DNA of 64,000 bases. Source: Oligella sp050920755. GTDB taxonomy: Bacteria; Pseudomonadota; Gammaproteobacteria; Burkholderiales; Burkholderiaceae_B. The notes under the pieces were generated by a model. The model ran no database searches. It had not been told where the DNA came from and saw only the letters and a list, made by a program, of their open reading frames with translations. Positions 9,312 through 21,300 of the stretch are shown piece by piece. Location: positions 558,001 to 622,000 of the forward strand of contig NZ_CP158480.1 in NCBI RefSeq assembly GCF_050920755.1. The letters are read 5' to 3'. Both the position numbers and the translations under genes were made by a program. Each line of letters opens with the position of its first letter. Position 1 is the stretch's first letter.

Positions 9312-11663
9312 ATGACGACGAACACTATCTTTAAAATCAGCGGATCCTTTGCGGAACAACAGTTACTCTTTCGTTCACTCAGAGGGGATGAAGGTATTTC
9401 TTTACTGTATGAATATCAATTACAGTTTCTTTGTCAAGATATGAACTTTGATGCTAATTCATTGATTGGCGAGGAAGTGACATTAACGGTTGAGATAGAT
9501 GGTAAGAAGCGTTATCTGAGTGGTTTAGTTACTCGTATTAAACGCATAGGTCAAGAAACGGTAACTAAACGCTATTTTGTTTTTGAAGCGAGTATACGTC
9601 CTTGGCTCTGGCTAGCCACACAAACCAATCAATATAAGATTCACCAAAATAAGGATGTGCTCCAAGTCATTCGTGAAACGCTGGAATATTATCCCTTTGA
9701 CCTAGAGTTTAGAACGGTCGGTAACTACCGCAATTGGGGTTACTGTGTGCAATATGATGAAACCGATTTTGCATTTGTCAGCCGCTTGATGGAGCATGAA
9801 GGTCTGTATTATTGGTTTGAACACTCACTTGGACAACATAAACTGATCATTGCCGATGATAGTGGAAGTCATAAACCGGTTGTCGCTTATGACAGTCTGA
9901 AGTTTTACGATCGTCTTGCCGGTCTGGATCATGAAGAGGCTCATTTTTATCAATGGCAAGCGCATTTGAGTCTAGCGCCTAATAAATACGCTGCGGTTGA
10001 CTACAATCTTAACAAACCTAATGTCAACTTATCAGTGCAAAAAGCTTCCTCACAGACTCATCATCATGGTGTGGCCTTAGAAATTTACCAAGCCATTGGT
10101 GATTATGCGGAGCTTGAGGATGGTGAGCATTATGCCGATATTAATATTGAAATTTTTGAAGCGCAGCGTAAAAGGATTCATGCCATAACAAATAGCCCTT
10201 TGCTGACAGTGGCATCACTAATTTCCCTGGAGCGTCATCCGGATAATACACAAAATCAACGCTACCTAATTACAGCCATACATTATGATTTTGCACAAGC
10301 TTCCTATGCGACTAATGAAATTCAAAAATCTCATTCTGAATGCAAAATCACCCTGATTCCTGCTGCGGTGCAATATCGTCAAGCTAAGCAGACCCCCATT
10401 CCTTATACTTACGGACCTCAGACTGCAGTGGTCGTGGGACCGGCAGGAGAGTCAATATGGACCGATGAATATGGTCGGGTAAAGGTCAAGTTTCACTGGG
10501 ATACGAAATCAATGGATGACGGTGACAGTTCTTGTTGGGTTCGAGTTTCCAGTCCCTGGGCGGGTGGTGGTTTTGGCGGCATGCAGATCCCGCGAGTTAA
10601 TGAGGAAGTGATTGTAGATTTTTTAGGCGGTCATCCCGACCGCCCGGTTATTGTCGGTCGTTTATATAACGCAGATAATATGCCACCGGTGGAATTGCCT
10701 GCCAATGCCACGGTGAGCGGCTTTCATACTCGTACCAAGGACGGTACGGCCGATCAGGCAAATTCACTTTTATTCGAAGACGCACTAGGTAGTGAATTGC
10801 TGAAAATGGTCGCTCAAAAATCAATGGACTATTTTGTAAAAAATAACAGCAATCACCAAGTCGGCGGTTCTTCTGCAACCAATATTGGTGGCGCACATCA
10901 GTGGTCTTATGGTGGTTTGTTAAAGAAAACAGTTAAGGGCCAAACCACATATCAACATGAAAGCGGTCATACCTTAACCGTAGCCGGTGACAGTACGGAT
11001 ACTGTACACCTGAGACAGCGTCGTAGTTATACCGGTGCCAACACCGAGACAACGGGAGGAAGCGAGCAATTAACAGTAGCATCTGAGCCTGCAATTCATT
11101 CCTATGTTAATGGTTATAAGCAAAGTATCACCGGAGTGCGTAAAGATACGGTATCTGCAAATAAACACAGTAATTTCCGGAATGGGGAAGAACTAACAGT
11201 GGGAGGTGCTACACACCTAACCGTGGGGGGAGGTGATATGTACCAAAACGCTAAAACTGTCACGATGACGGTAGCAGATTATTCGATGAACTCGGGAGGA
11301 GCAATAACGGATCTCAGTACGTCCCGATCACTGAAGGCAGGTGCTACCGAACAGCAAATTAGTTTGGAAAACAGCATTGATGCAGCATCACAAAAAATTG
11401 AGCTCATAACCTCAGCTCATTTCGGACTGAATGTGATGGATGAGAAATTGACTTTTAATAATATCGACCTCAGTAATATGAAGGTGAACCTGGTCGGTAT
11501 TGATGCTGCTCAACAAGTACTAAAAGCAGCGGCTTACGGAGTGCAAATTAAATTGGTTGCTGAAGTCGATGACAAAGAGCAAACGGCAGGCAGTTTGATA
11601 GGTATTGATCTTTCTAAAATGTCGTCTCTGCAAGTGTTGCGTTCTCTTGCAGTAAAACTATAG
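9312..11663 (+). CDS. vgrG: VgrG spike protein 2
   Basis: Second VgrG of the operon (783 residues). The gp27-like base contains FVSRLMEHEGLYYWFEH. The OB fold at about 382-470 contains WTDEYGRVKVKFHWD and VRVSSPWAGGGFGG. The C-terminal beta-helix is rich in Thr, Ser and Gly, with repeats such as LTVGGATHLTVGGG near residue 630. The reading frame extends upstream into the DUF4150 gene, but ATG 9312 starts the family N-terminus MTTNTIFKISGSF. No enzymatic extension is seen. It is related to but clearly different from VgrG 1, so these are diverged paralogues rather than a recent duplication. Confidence 0.95.
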   Translation: MTTNTIFKISGSFAEQQLLFRSLRGDEGISLLYEYQLQFLCQDMNFDANSLIGEEVTLTVEIDGKKRYLSGLVTRIKRIGQETVTKRYFVFEASIRPWLWLATQTNQYKIHQNKDVLQVIRETLEYYPFDLEFRTVGNYRNWGYCVQYDETDFAFVSRLMEHEGLYYWFEHSLGQHKLIIADDSGSHKPVVAYDSLKFYDRLAGLDHEEAHFYQWQAHLSLAPNKYAAVDYNLNKPNVNLSVQKASSQTHHHGVALEIYQAIGDYAELEDGEHYADINIEIFEAQRKRIHAITNSPLLTVASLISLERHPDNTQNQRYLITAIHYDFAQASYATNEIQKSHSECKITLIPAAVQYRQAKQTPIPYTYGPQTAVVVGPAGESIWTDEYGRVKVKFHWDTKSMDDGDSSCWVRVSSPWAGGGFGGMQIPRVNEEVIVDFLGGHPDRPVIVGRLYNADNMPPVELPANATVSGFHTRTKDGTADQANSLLFEDALGSELLKMVAQKSMDYFVKNNSNHQVGGSSATNIGGAHQWSYGGLLKKTVKGQTTYQHESGHTLTVAGDSTDTVHLRQRRSYTGANTETTGGSEQLTVASEPAIHSYVNGYKQSITGVRKDTVSANKHSNFRNGEELTVGGATHLTVGGGDMYQNAKTVTMTVADYSMNSGGAITDLSTSRSLKAGATEQQISLENSIDAASQKIELITSAHFGLNVMDEKLTFNNIDLSNMKVNLVGIDAAQQVLKAAAYGVQIKLVAEVDDKEQTAGSLIGIDLSKMSSLQVLRSLAVKL

Positions 11664-11670
11664 ATTAGTT

Positions 11671-14262
11671 ATGAAGATTTCCAAAGCAACTCCTCTCAGT
11701 CTTCAAGTCAGGCCTTATCGATGGCGCGGTCAATCCCGGATTGGCCTTAGCGTATTGGTGATGGTTGATGCTGCGGAGATGATGCCGATTCTGGAGACGG
11801 AAACGATCTTATGGGAAATCGCTAAAAGCAAAATGGATTGCGGTGGGGTGGTTGAGTACGGTGTTCCCAAAGTAAATCCTGAGTTTTTAGTCTCGGGCAT
11901 TGCTTACAGTGCTTTTGCTGAAAAGAAAAACGAAGTTGATGTGACCGTGCAGGTAAATGATAAAGTGCGTACTCTTCGTGTCTTTGGTGAACGGCAATAT
12001 ATAGACAAAAGAATCACTAAAGCAGCTGATTTTGAACAAATACCAATGAATTGGTCACATAGTTATGGTGGTCTGCAATTTTCAAATAATCCTGAAGGTA
12101 AGGGTCATATCGATCTGAATGAACACCGGAGTATAGACAGTATTCCGATGCCGAATATAGAAAGTCCGGAACACCTTTTGCAGGAGCCGACGCGATCTCA
12201 TACAAGCTATAATTTCGGCGCTCAATCAATGATGTGGCCGGTACGATTTAATAAAATCGGAACTTATACTGAAGCGTGGAAGAAAACTGATTTTCCCGGC
12301 TTTTTTCCTGATATGGATCCCACCCTGTTTAATGCAGCACAAGCAGAACAAATATGGTCGGAGTTAAGTGAGCTACCGCCCAATACAGAATTTGCCGTTA
12401 GTCATATGCATCCTGAAAAGGCAGTATGGAAAGGTAGAGTGCCGGCGTGGCGTGGGCGCTGTGTACTAATATTGCAGCAGTCGCCGGAAACGCAAATTAT
12501 TACTCAAGATGCTTTTTTAAAGCTGAAAACGCTTTGGTTAATTCCTCACCTAGAAAAATATTTGTTGATTTTTCAGGATTCCGTACCTTGTTGGCATGAT
12601 GACGGTTCCGAAATTAAGCATGTATTGGCTGCGTTGGAGTGGGGACATTCACCGAAAGAGCAGTCACATTATCTACGTTTTATGGAAGAACGTGAAGATT
12701 TTGACCGTTCAGCTTTATTAGCGTATTCAGATGAGGACTTACTGCCGGAAAATGTTCAGTACCATGGTTTGGATCCCAAGCCCGGCAACTTAGGGGCGAT
12801 GAGTGAAAAATTGCATAAACTGCAACATTATATGCATACCATCGCGAGAGAGCATATAGAAAGCATGGGTTTGGAAGCAGATTATTATTTGCCAGAACAA
12901 GTCGGTCCGCAACCGCGTCCTGATTTACGTTATTTGCCTGAGCAACAACGTTGGCAAGATCAACGTATAGAGCAAATGCGACAGCATTTAAATCAAGTTA
13001 AAGAGGCTCGTCAACGTTATGCACTTAGTAAAGGCATAGATAAAGAGCTGAATGAGCTTACCGGTGCCGATGCTCTTTACGAGCGGTTGCAACAAGATGC
13101 TGATAAAGTCAGAGCTGATGAACACACAGAACAGAGTCGAATGAGTCAACTTAGTCGGATGGAGCAGACATCGACTAGTCCGGATGCGCGTTTACAAGCA
13201 TTGGAAAAACGCATGTGGTCAATGAGCGCACATTATGTACAAGGTAAGTACGTTTTAAGTAATGAACGGCAGGAAGGTCGTGAACGTTTATTGGAGCGAA
13301 TTGCTCGCGGCGAGTCACTGGAAGCTTTGGATTTAAGTGGTGTTGACCTGTCTGATTTAGTCTTTAAGGACTTGGATTTTCCTAATGTTATTTTTAGGCA
13401 GGCAGATCTCAGCCGCACCACATTTGAAAATTGCCGTTTTCATGAGACCGCTTTTAGTTTTGCTAAGCTACAAAACAATATATTTAAAGAATGCCATTTT
13501 GAAAGTGCTAATTTAAATCAATGTGATTTTAATCGGGCAATTTTTGAAGATTGTCGTTTTAATAAATTGATGATTAGTCAATTATCTTTCACACAATGTG
13601 ACTTTAATACTTGTCATTTTAATGAAAGCATTTGGCAAAACTTCAAAGTATTTCAATCTGAGTTCAAGCAATGCTCTGCGGATGGCTTTGCTTTATTGCA
13701 TGCCCATCTGCAAGATAGTAATTTTGAAGAATGCGAATGGCTTCGTTGCGCGTTTACTGAGTGTGAAATTTCTCAATGCGATTTTCCGGATAACTATATT
13801 TTCAGAATGGCACTCACCTATGTACTTTTAAAGCGAGTGAATTTGCAGGCGTCTTGGCTTGAGGCATTGTCTATTGTGAGTGAACAGATTATTTATCAAT
13901 TGGATTTTTCGGATTGTTATATTAAAAACAGCTGTTTTCGTTCATTGCAGTTTGAGGCTTGCCAATTTGATCGGGCAATTATTGAGAATAGTGAATTCTC
14001 AATGTCACGTTTTAGCGATATTCGCGCTGTTGCGATGGAAACTCCCGATTCCGTATTTATGCGTACGCATTTTGTTAATGCTGATTTTACCGATGCCAAT
14101 TTAACTAATGGCACCTTTACGCACGCTACATTTTCAGCCGTTAATTTTACCCGAGTGAATTTCTTCCGTTGCGAGATGGGGCTGACCACAATTCATGCAG
14201 ACTGCATAGAGCATGATAATTATCAGCAACAAATTCAGTTAGAACCTAGTGAGAGAGGATAG
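11671..14262 (+). CDS. DUF2169 adaptor fused to pentapeptide repeats
   Basis: An 863-residue protein in three parts. Residues about 15-330 are a DUF2169 domain, a family of T6SS effector adaptors/chaperones encoded beside vgrG and PAAR genes (seen: MVDAAEMMPILETET, NWSHSYGGLQFSNNPEGKG). Residues about 370-520 are a charged, Gln-rich helical linker. Residues about 543-855 are pentapeptide repeats of the A(D/N)Lxx type (ALDLSGVDLSDLVFKDLDF, ADLSRTTFENCRF), which form a right-handed beta-helix. It starts eight bases after VgrG 2 and ends at the next gene. A role in loading the Rhs effector onto the spike is inferred from family and context. Confidence 0.88.
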   Translation: MKISKATPLSLQVRPYRWRGQSRIGLSVLVMVDAAEMMPILETETILWEIAKSKMDCGGVVEYGVPKVNPEFLVSGIAYSAFAEKKNEVDVTVQVNDKVRTLRVFGERQYIDKRITKAADFEQIPMNWSHSYGGLQFSNNPEGKGHIDLNEHRSIDSIPMPNIESPEHLLQEPTRSHTSYNFGAQSMMWPVRFNKIGTYTEAWKKTDFPGFFPDMDPTLFNAAQAEQIWSELSELPPNTEFAVSHMHPEKAVWKGRVPAWRGRCVLILQQSPETQIITQDAFLKLKTLWLIPHLEKYLLIFQDSVPCWHDDGSEIKHVLAALEWGHSPKEQSHYLRFMEEREDFDRSALLAYSDEDLLPENVQYHGLDPKPGNLGAMSEKLHKLQHYMHTIAREHIESMGLEADYYLPEQVGPQPRPDLRYLPEQQRWQDQRIEQMRQHLNQVKEARQRYALSKGIDKELNELTGADALYERLQQDADKVRADEHTEQSRMSQLSRMEQTSTSPDARLQALEKRMWSMSAHYVQGKYVLSNERQEGRERLLERIARGESLEALDLSGVDLSDLVFKDLDFPNVIFRQADLSRTTFENCRFHETAFSFAKLQNNIFKECHFESANLNQCDFNRAIFEDCRFNKLMISQLSFTQCDFNTCHFNESIWQNFKVFQSEFKQCSADGFALLHAHLQDSNFEECEWLRCAFTECEISQCDFPDNYIFRMALTYVLLKRVNLQASWLEALSIVSEQIIYQLDFSDCYIKNSCFRSLQFEACQFDRAIIENSEFSMSRFSDIRAVAMETPDSVFMRTHFVNADFTDANLTNGTFTHATFSAVNFTRVNFFRCEMGLTTIHADCIEHDNYQQQIQLEPSERG

Positions 14263-14264
14263 TG

Positions 14265-15368
14265 ATGACCATTGATCGAACAATCCTAAAGGAGTGGTTG
14301 GATAACGGTGTCCCTATCCGTGGACTAGATTTATCAGGTGCGATCTTTGAACAATGGGATTTTTCAGGTGTCGTGTTTGACCAGGTTGATTTTAGTGGTA
14401 CGCAGTTAATTGATGTAAGGCTAAGTCAAAGCGTTTTTAACGATTGCAATTTTAATGGGGCACAACTTATTTCTTGTCATGCTGAGCAGACACTTTTTAA
14501 TGAATGTCAGTGCTCACAGATGTTGATAGATGACAGTTTTTTATTTGCCGTGAAATGGCAGATGTCGAATCTGAATCGCTGTGAGATACAACGTAGCTAT
14601 TTGCGAGAAGCGGCTTTTCTTAACAGTACGCTTAATAATAGCCTTTTAACAGCATTGGAACTGAGTGAAACACTATTCGCCAATGTAGATTTTAAAGAGA
14701 CACGTTTAGCAAATTGCCAACTTTATAAGTCGATTTTTTATGATTTAGATTGTCGAGAGTTGACGCCTGACGGTTGTCAGTTAAAGCATATCGTTTGGTC
14801 TAAATCTAATTTAAGTGGCTTGAGATTTGAGGCACAGGATTTAAGTCTTTGCGTCTTTACCGAGTGTGATTTGAGTTTCACCTCCTTTAAGCAAAGCAAT
14901 ATTAGTCAAGCTTCTTTTAAAGGGGCTAAGCTGAACCATGCAAATTTCGATCAGGTAAAAGCACCTTATGCAGTTTTTGTCGAGGCCTACGGTCATGATT
15001 TAAGTGCACAGTCGGGACATTTCAGCCAAGCTGTCTTTGTCGATGCAAATTTTAAGCAAGCAAACTTTGCTCAAAGCGACCTCGCAATGACTGTTTGGCA
15101 AAAGGCAAGTGCAATAGACAGCTGTTTTGATGGCTGTAACCTCGATCATAGCGATTTTTCATTCAGCAATTTAAGCGGCAGCAGTTTTGAAAAAGCCGAA
15201 TTACTTCAAACCCGTTTTCATCGCGCATTAACTGATCAGCCGGACTTGAAAAAGCAAATCGGCGCCTTGGAAAAGGACGACGCTTTATATGAAGCTGAAC
15301 TGTGGTCCGAACAACATCGTCAACCATCCCGATTATCTCAGAACATCTCGGAAACCAAAGGGTTTTAA
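14265..15368 (+). CDS. Pentapeptide repeat protein of the T6SS operon
   Basis: A 367-residue protein made almost wholly of pentapeptide repeats (about residues 15-330; for example GLDLSGAIFEQWDFSGVVF), predicted to fold as a quadrilateral beta-helix. It has no signal peptide or membrane segment. GAGAGG ends six bases before the ATG at 14265; a GTG lies directly before that ATG. It follows the DUF2169 gene by two bases and ends two bases before the VgrG-Rhs gene. This tight coupling suggests it acts with the adaptor on the Rhs effector; an immunity role cannot be excluded. Confidence 0.85.
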   Translation: MTIDRTILKEWLDNGVPIRGLDLSGAIFEQWDFSGVVFDQVDFSGTQLIDVRLSQSVFNDCNFNGAQLISCHAEQTLFNECQCSQMLIDDSFLFAVKWQMSNLNRCEIQRSYLREAAFLNSTLNNSLLTALELSETLFANVDFKETRLANCQLYKSIFYDLDCRELTPDGCQLKHIVWSKSNLSGLRFEAQDLSLCVFTECDLSFTSFKQSNISQASFKGAKLNHANFDQVKAPYAVFVEAYGHDLSAQSGHFSQAVFVDANFKQANFAQSDLAMTVWQKASAIDSCFDGCNLDHSDFSFSNLSGSSFEKAELLQTRFHRALTDQPDLKKQIGALEKDDALYEAELWSEQHRQPSRLSQNISETKGF

Positions 15369-15370
15369 TT

Positions 15371-18300
15371 ATGAATCGTGTCGTTATTCTTAAAACTGTT
15401 TTTGCCGAACGTTTACGTTTTTTGTCGCTTAAAGGCAGTGAACAACTGTCTACACTATTTGAATATCATATTCAAGCTGTGTCGGAGGATGCGCCTATTG
15501 AACAGAGTCAATTACTCGGTACCGATGTTACGCTTGAGATTGAAACAGGTGCTCAGCCTCGTTTTTTAAGTGGGATGGTGACACAGGTTCGTTTATTAAG
15601 TGAAAAAATTAATGATAACAAAACATATTTTATTTATGAACTAATTGTTGCGCCTCATCTTTGGTACAGTACTCAAAGTAAAAACAGTCGTATTTTTCAA
15701 GAAAAATCGGCATTAGATGTGGTGCGAGAAGTCTTACAGTCGTATGACTTATTGATCGAAGAAAAACTGATTGACTCATATCGTCAATGGGCTTATTGTG
15801 TGCAATACGATGAAACAGACTTTGCTTTTGTTAGTCGCTTACTGGAGCACGAAGGGATTTATTATTGGTTCCGCCATGAAGATGGTAGGCATTACTTAGT
15901 ATTAAGTGATTACAAAGAAGGACATCCGCGATTACCGGTTAATGCTACAGCTTATTATTATGCTGAAGATGAAATGGTTTATGCTAAAGAACAGCATATT
16001 TTCGATTGGCAAGTAGGTGGTCAGTTAACTGCCAGTAGCTACGAGACACAAGATTATAATTTTGAAAATCCACGAGGTGACTTAAGCGGAAGTAGTCGTC
16101 TTTTTAATCAAAAAACGGGCGGTAAGGATTTAGTCGTTTTTGAACCCTTTGGCGGCTATGTTTCGGTCGATGAGTCTGAGCATTATGCACGGGTACATCT
16201 GGAATCCATTCAGGCACTGCAAGAGTTTGCTGAAGCTCGAACGCGCCTTAGGGATTTAGCAGTCGGTTATACCATGGAATTACAGAATGCGCCGTATTCT
16301 GGGGATAATGGCGAATATCTGGTGATAAAAACAAATTACGATATCCATGTGTCGTCTTATGTGTCCGGTGCTGATGATAACTATTATTTTGAAATATCGG
16401 CCTCTTTTATCCCTAAAGAAAAGCAATTCCGTGCGCCGCGAATTCATCGTGAACCTAAAATGGGTGGTCCTCAAACTGCGGTGGTAACGGGTCCGGCAGG
16501 CGAAGAGATTTGGACCGATAAGTACGGTCGGATTAAAGTGCAGTTTCATTGGGACCGTGACGGCAAGATGGATGAAAACAGTTCATGCTGGGTGCGGGTT
16601 TCATCGCCTTGGGCCGGTTCAGGCTTTGGTGGTGTGCAAATTCCGCGTGTCGGCGAAGAAGTTGTGGTTGATTTTGTGGATGGCCAACCGGATCGTCCTG
16701 TCGTGATCGGTAGAGTTTATAACAACTTAAATATGCCACCGGTTAATTTACCTGACGATGCGACGCAAAGTGGTTTTTTTACACGTAGTAAAAATGGCGA
16801 TAAGACTAATGCTAATCGCTTAATGTTTGATGACCGTCCGGGTCAGGAAATGCTGTCATTTATCGCTGAGCGAGACATGAATACACATGTCAAGGATAAG
16901 CAGACACAGAAAATCGTCGGTAATGTGTTGTCGGCGATTGATGGTTATCGTTCGCATACCGCGCATAGCACCTCGGATGTAGTACTCCAGAGTGGACGTG
17001 AAGCAATTTATCAATCCGATCATCAGCGCACAGTTGATACACAACTAACTGAACATATTGGAGGAAGTTTACAAGAAGACTATCTGGACGGTGTTGATGA
17101 AACAGTCAGCGGTACTTTTAGCAGCACGGTGTCAGGTGCGGCAACCCATACGGTTCAGGGTTATCATTTAAATACCCAGGCATCCGATGACGAAGAGGTT
17201 GCAGGTAGCGTAGAACAAACGATCGGCGCCTCAGAAACAGTAAACATTAAATCATTTTCGACGTTGCAAACCGGTTCATTGCTTTGGGATAGCCCAACTT
17301 TAGCCATGACAGCAACGGAAACTGATACAACATTGAAGTCAGATGCCGATATTAAAATTACCTCATCGGCAGAGGTGGTGAATCAAGCATCGAGCTCAAT
17401 TTCACATCAGGCACCCCTTTCTTTTAAGGCACAGCTTTCTTCCAGCAATATGACGATGAATCATCAAAAAGATGTGCTGTTCAGTTTGGTTTTAAGTGGT
17501 TTTAAAGAGAGCGCCGGTGCTAATGCCTTTTCCATGAATCTTGCTGATATTAGTGGCGTATTCAGTGCGCAAAGCGATCAGGTGTTTGCAGCCAGCGTTA
17601 TTCCGGTTAATTTTCAGCTGGTCGGGAAAGAAAGTAAAGCCGGCTTGACGGCGACTGATTTGGTCGGTATCCAGTATATTAAAGGCTTTAAGCAATGGAT
17701 TAGCAGTGCCGGAGCCGGTTCCGGCGCAGGTGCCGGCGGTGGTGGAAACGGCAATGGCGATGGCGCAAATGGTAATGGCGGCAACAATTCCGGTGATGGC
17801 ACGAATGGGAATTCAGATAATCCGGCAAATGATTGCAAGAGTTGTAAGAATCATGGCCGCTCAGGTAATTCAATTGACTATGCATTAGGAGACGAGCGTT
17901 TTACTCATGTGGATTTCGCTTTACCCGGGGTAATGCCGATTGTTTGGGCTCGCCAGTATCGTTCAAATTGTTATGCCTATGATCATGAGGGCCCATTAAG
18001 TGCTTTGGGACCGCGTTGGAATACACCATTCTTGCAGTATATCTATTTGGTAGAAGGTAAGCCGGTTTTAGTTTCTGATGAGAGTCGCTTAGCTTATTGT
18101 CCTCAGCGTTTACCTTTAAAAGAAGAAATTTACGATCGTAAGGAGGAGTTGTTTTGGTCGCAGCCGGCGCCGAATTTAATTGAGATACGGCGTAAGGATC
18201 ACAGTGTTTTGCGCTTTGTTCAAATGGGGGTGGTCTATCGTTTAACACAGTTAAGCGATGCGCAAGCTAATACGATCAAGTTGCATTATGATGAGCATGC

Positions 18301-21300
18301 ACGTTTAGTACGTTTGGAAAGCGATCTGTATACTGTTCATCTGTGTTATATCGAGCAGGATCGGATTCATGAGATTTATTACTACGAGACTGACGCTATT
18401 AATGGCGATAAGAGAAAACAGGTCTTGGCATCCTATCGCTATGATTCTGATGGTAATTTAATTGAGGCTTCCGATCGTTATGAATTAAGCAATCGTTATC
18501 AATACCGGGCCAATCACCTGATTACTCGTTACGAAGATAAAACCGGTCGTGGTGTGAATTTGTCTTGGGTGATGGACGGTGAAATTGGACGCTGTGTGCA
18601 TGAGGAACTGGACGACGGGTCTGATAGTTTAACCATTCGCTATGATCGGCCCAATCTGAGCACTTTTGTCACAGACGGTCTAGGTCAAACCACTAAGTAT
18701 GTCTTCAATGCTGAAAACTACTTGATGGCGATTTATTACTGTGACGGTACCAGTCGCATTAATGAGCGTGATGCATTTAATAATATCACCCAGGTCAAGT
18801 ATCAGGACGGTACGGTAAGTCGCTTTATCTATGATGCTTTTGATAACTTAGTAGAGGTAGTTCAGCCTGACGGGTCTCGAATTCACTATGATTATGATTC
18901 AGAAAATCATCTGATCCGACTTGAAGAGCCAAATGATAGCCAATGGCATCGTACTTATAACGAACAGCATTTAGTCGTTGCTGAAACGGATCCGCTAGGT
19001 CATATAACGCGATATCAATACAATACCAAGGGTCAAGTGATACGTATTGAAGATGCCAAAGGCGGTAATAAATATTTGACCTATCATATCACCGGTGAGG
19101 TAGCTTCTTTCCGTGATTGTTCCGGTAAAACGACAAAGTGGGATTATGATTTTATCGGTCGTTTAATTAAAATGACTGAAGCGAGTGGCACCACGGAGGA
19201 GTATACCTATGACCGCTATGGTGAGCTTGCTAAAGTAGCGCGGAGTGGTACTAAGCCTATTTATTTAGAGCATGATGCAGAAGGTCGTTTACTTAAGTTT
19301 ATTGACGGTTTAGATAGGGAAACGACTTATCGATACAATCCTGCAGGTCGAGTACAGACGCGTATTGATGCACTGAATCATGAGGTCAATTATCAATACG
19401 ATCCGATGGGTCGATTAGCTAATTTAATTAACGAAAACGATGACAGCTATCGTTTCACTTATGATCCGCTTGGTCGCCTAGTCCATGAACGTGCTTTTGA
19501 CGGTAAAGAAAAGCGATATCACGTTAATAAGCAGACGGGTCGTCTTGATGGCGTGACTTTTGAAGACCAACATATCGCTTATGAGTATGATGTGATGGGT
19601 CAAATAACTAAGATCTTAACAGCCGATGAAGAGCGAGAGTTTGGCTATGATGTGAATGGTCGTTTGGTCTTTGCCAAAAACCCATACTCTTTAAATCATT
19701 TTATCCTTGATGCTTTAGGTAATGTACTGGAAGAAACGCATCAATATGATGTATTCGGGCATCAAGTGACTAAACAATGGCAGTATGAGTACGATGAGTT
19801 ATCCAACCTGATTCATACCATTCGTCCCGACGGTCGTGAGGTGGATTATTTGCGTTATGGTTCAGGGCATTTACACGGTATGCTGCTGGATAAAGAGCGT
19901 CTAATTGATATTGAACGTGATAATAATCATCGCGAGATTAGCCGTCATTGGGCACAAAATATGTTGCAAACGACGAACTACGATGGGGCAGGTCGTATCG
20001 CTCAACAACATATCCAGTCCGGTCAATACGTAAAACAGAGCATTTTACATCGTAACTATTATTATGATGATGCCAATCAAATGACGGGCATTAAAGATAG
20101 TCGAAAAGGTGAATTAAGTTTCCAGTATGATCCGATTGGTCGTTTAATTAAGGCTAATGGTCCGCTGGGTGAAGAGCGTTTCAGTTTTGATCCGGCGCAT
20201 AATCTCTTAAGTAAAACTGATGAGCAGCAATCTCGCTATACGCCTGACAATACCTTGCCAAACGGCGTTTCCAAGGTAGTGGGTAATTTACTGAAGCGAA
20301 TTGCGGGAACGCATTTTGAATATGATGCACGCGGTAATTTAACCCGCAAAGAAAGTTATAAAGGTATTCAGACCTTTAGCTGGGATGCACATAATCAATT
20401 AACACGTAGCACTTCATTTAGTAGTGCTACCGAGCCTCAATTGTGTAGCGATTATCTTTATGATGTCTTCGGTCGTCGAATAGCCAAGCGGGTGGTGGAT
20501 GAAGGCAGTCAAAGGGTCATCGAACAAACGCTCTATGATTGGGAAGGCTTAACCATTGCGTCAGAGGAGCGTATTGGTCAGCAACTGGGCAAACACGCCG
20601 ACAAGCCGGGTCGTGATTGGCAGAATGCACCGTCTTTAGCCTTAAATGTGCAGTACCTCTATGAGGACGGTCAGTTTGTACCTTTGGCGCAATACATCAA
20701 TAGCAGTGAGGGGGAAGCGGAGCTTATCACTTCAAACGGGTGGGAAGCTGAGGTTCAGAGTGAAGTTAAGGCACCTACAAAACTTTATCATTATGTGTGC
20801 GATCACCTTGGTACGCCACAGCTCTTGATGAATCAAGGTCAAGAGGTGGTGTGGGAAGCGGAAGCTAAGGCGTGGGGCGAGACTCGAGTTATTAGTCATG
20901 CGTCTATAGATGATCAGGTGATTAATAATCACCGCTTCCAAGGTCAGTATTATGATGCAGAAAGCCAATTACACTACAATACATTCAGATATTACGACCC
21001 TGAGTTAGGTCGTTTTATTAGCCAAGACCCGATAGGGTTGATGGGCGGGATAAATGTGTACCAATATGCGCCGAACCCTGTCGAGTGGGTCGATCCGTGG
21101 GGGTTGATTGCGATTGGTTCTTGGGGTGAAAAAATAGCGGCTAAATATTTGCGTAGGCAAGGACATCAGATTTTAGGTTCTATTCAAAATGCATCAGGAC
21201 ATGGTTTTGATATTGTTACCAAAACGGCCGATGGTAGTATAAATATTATTGAAGTAAAAACAAGTCAACGTCGTTGGCGGAACAAAAGTAAAATGTCTAC

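Noticed and set aside
17614..17888. Open frames on both strands in the Gly/Asn linker region
   Set aside because: They result from the low-complexity GC-rich linker and are inside a strong coding frame on the plus strand.
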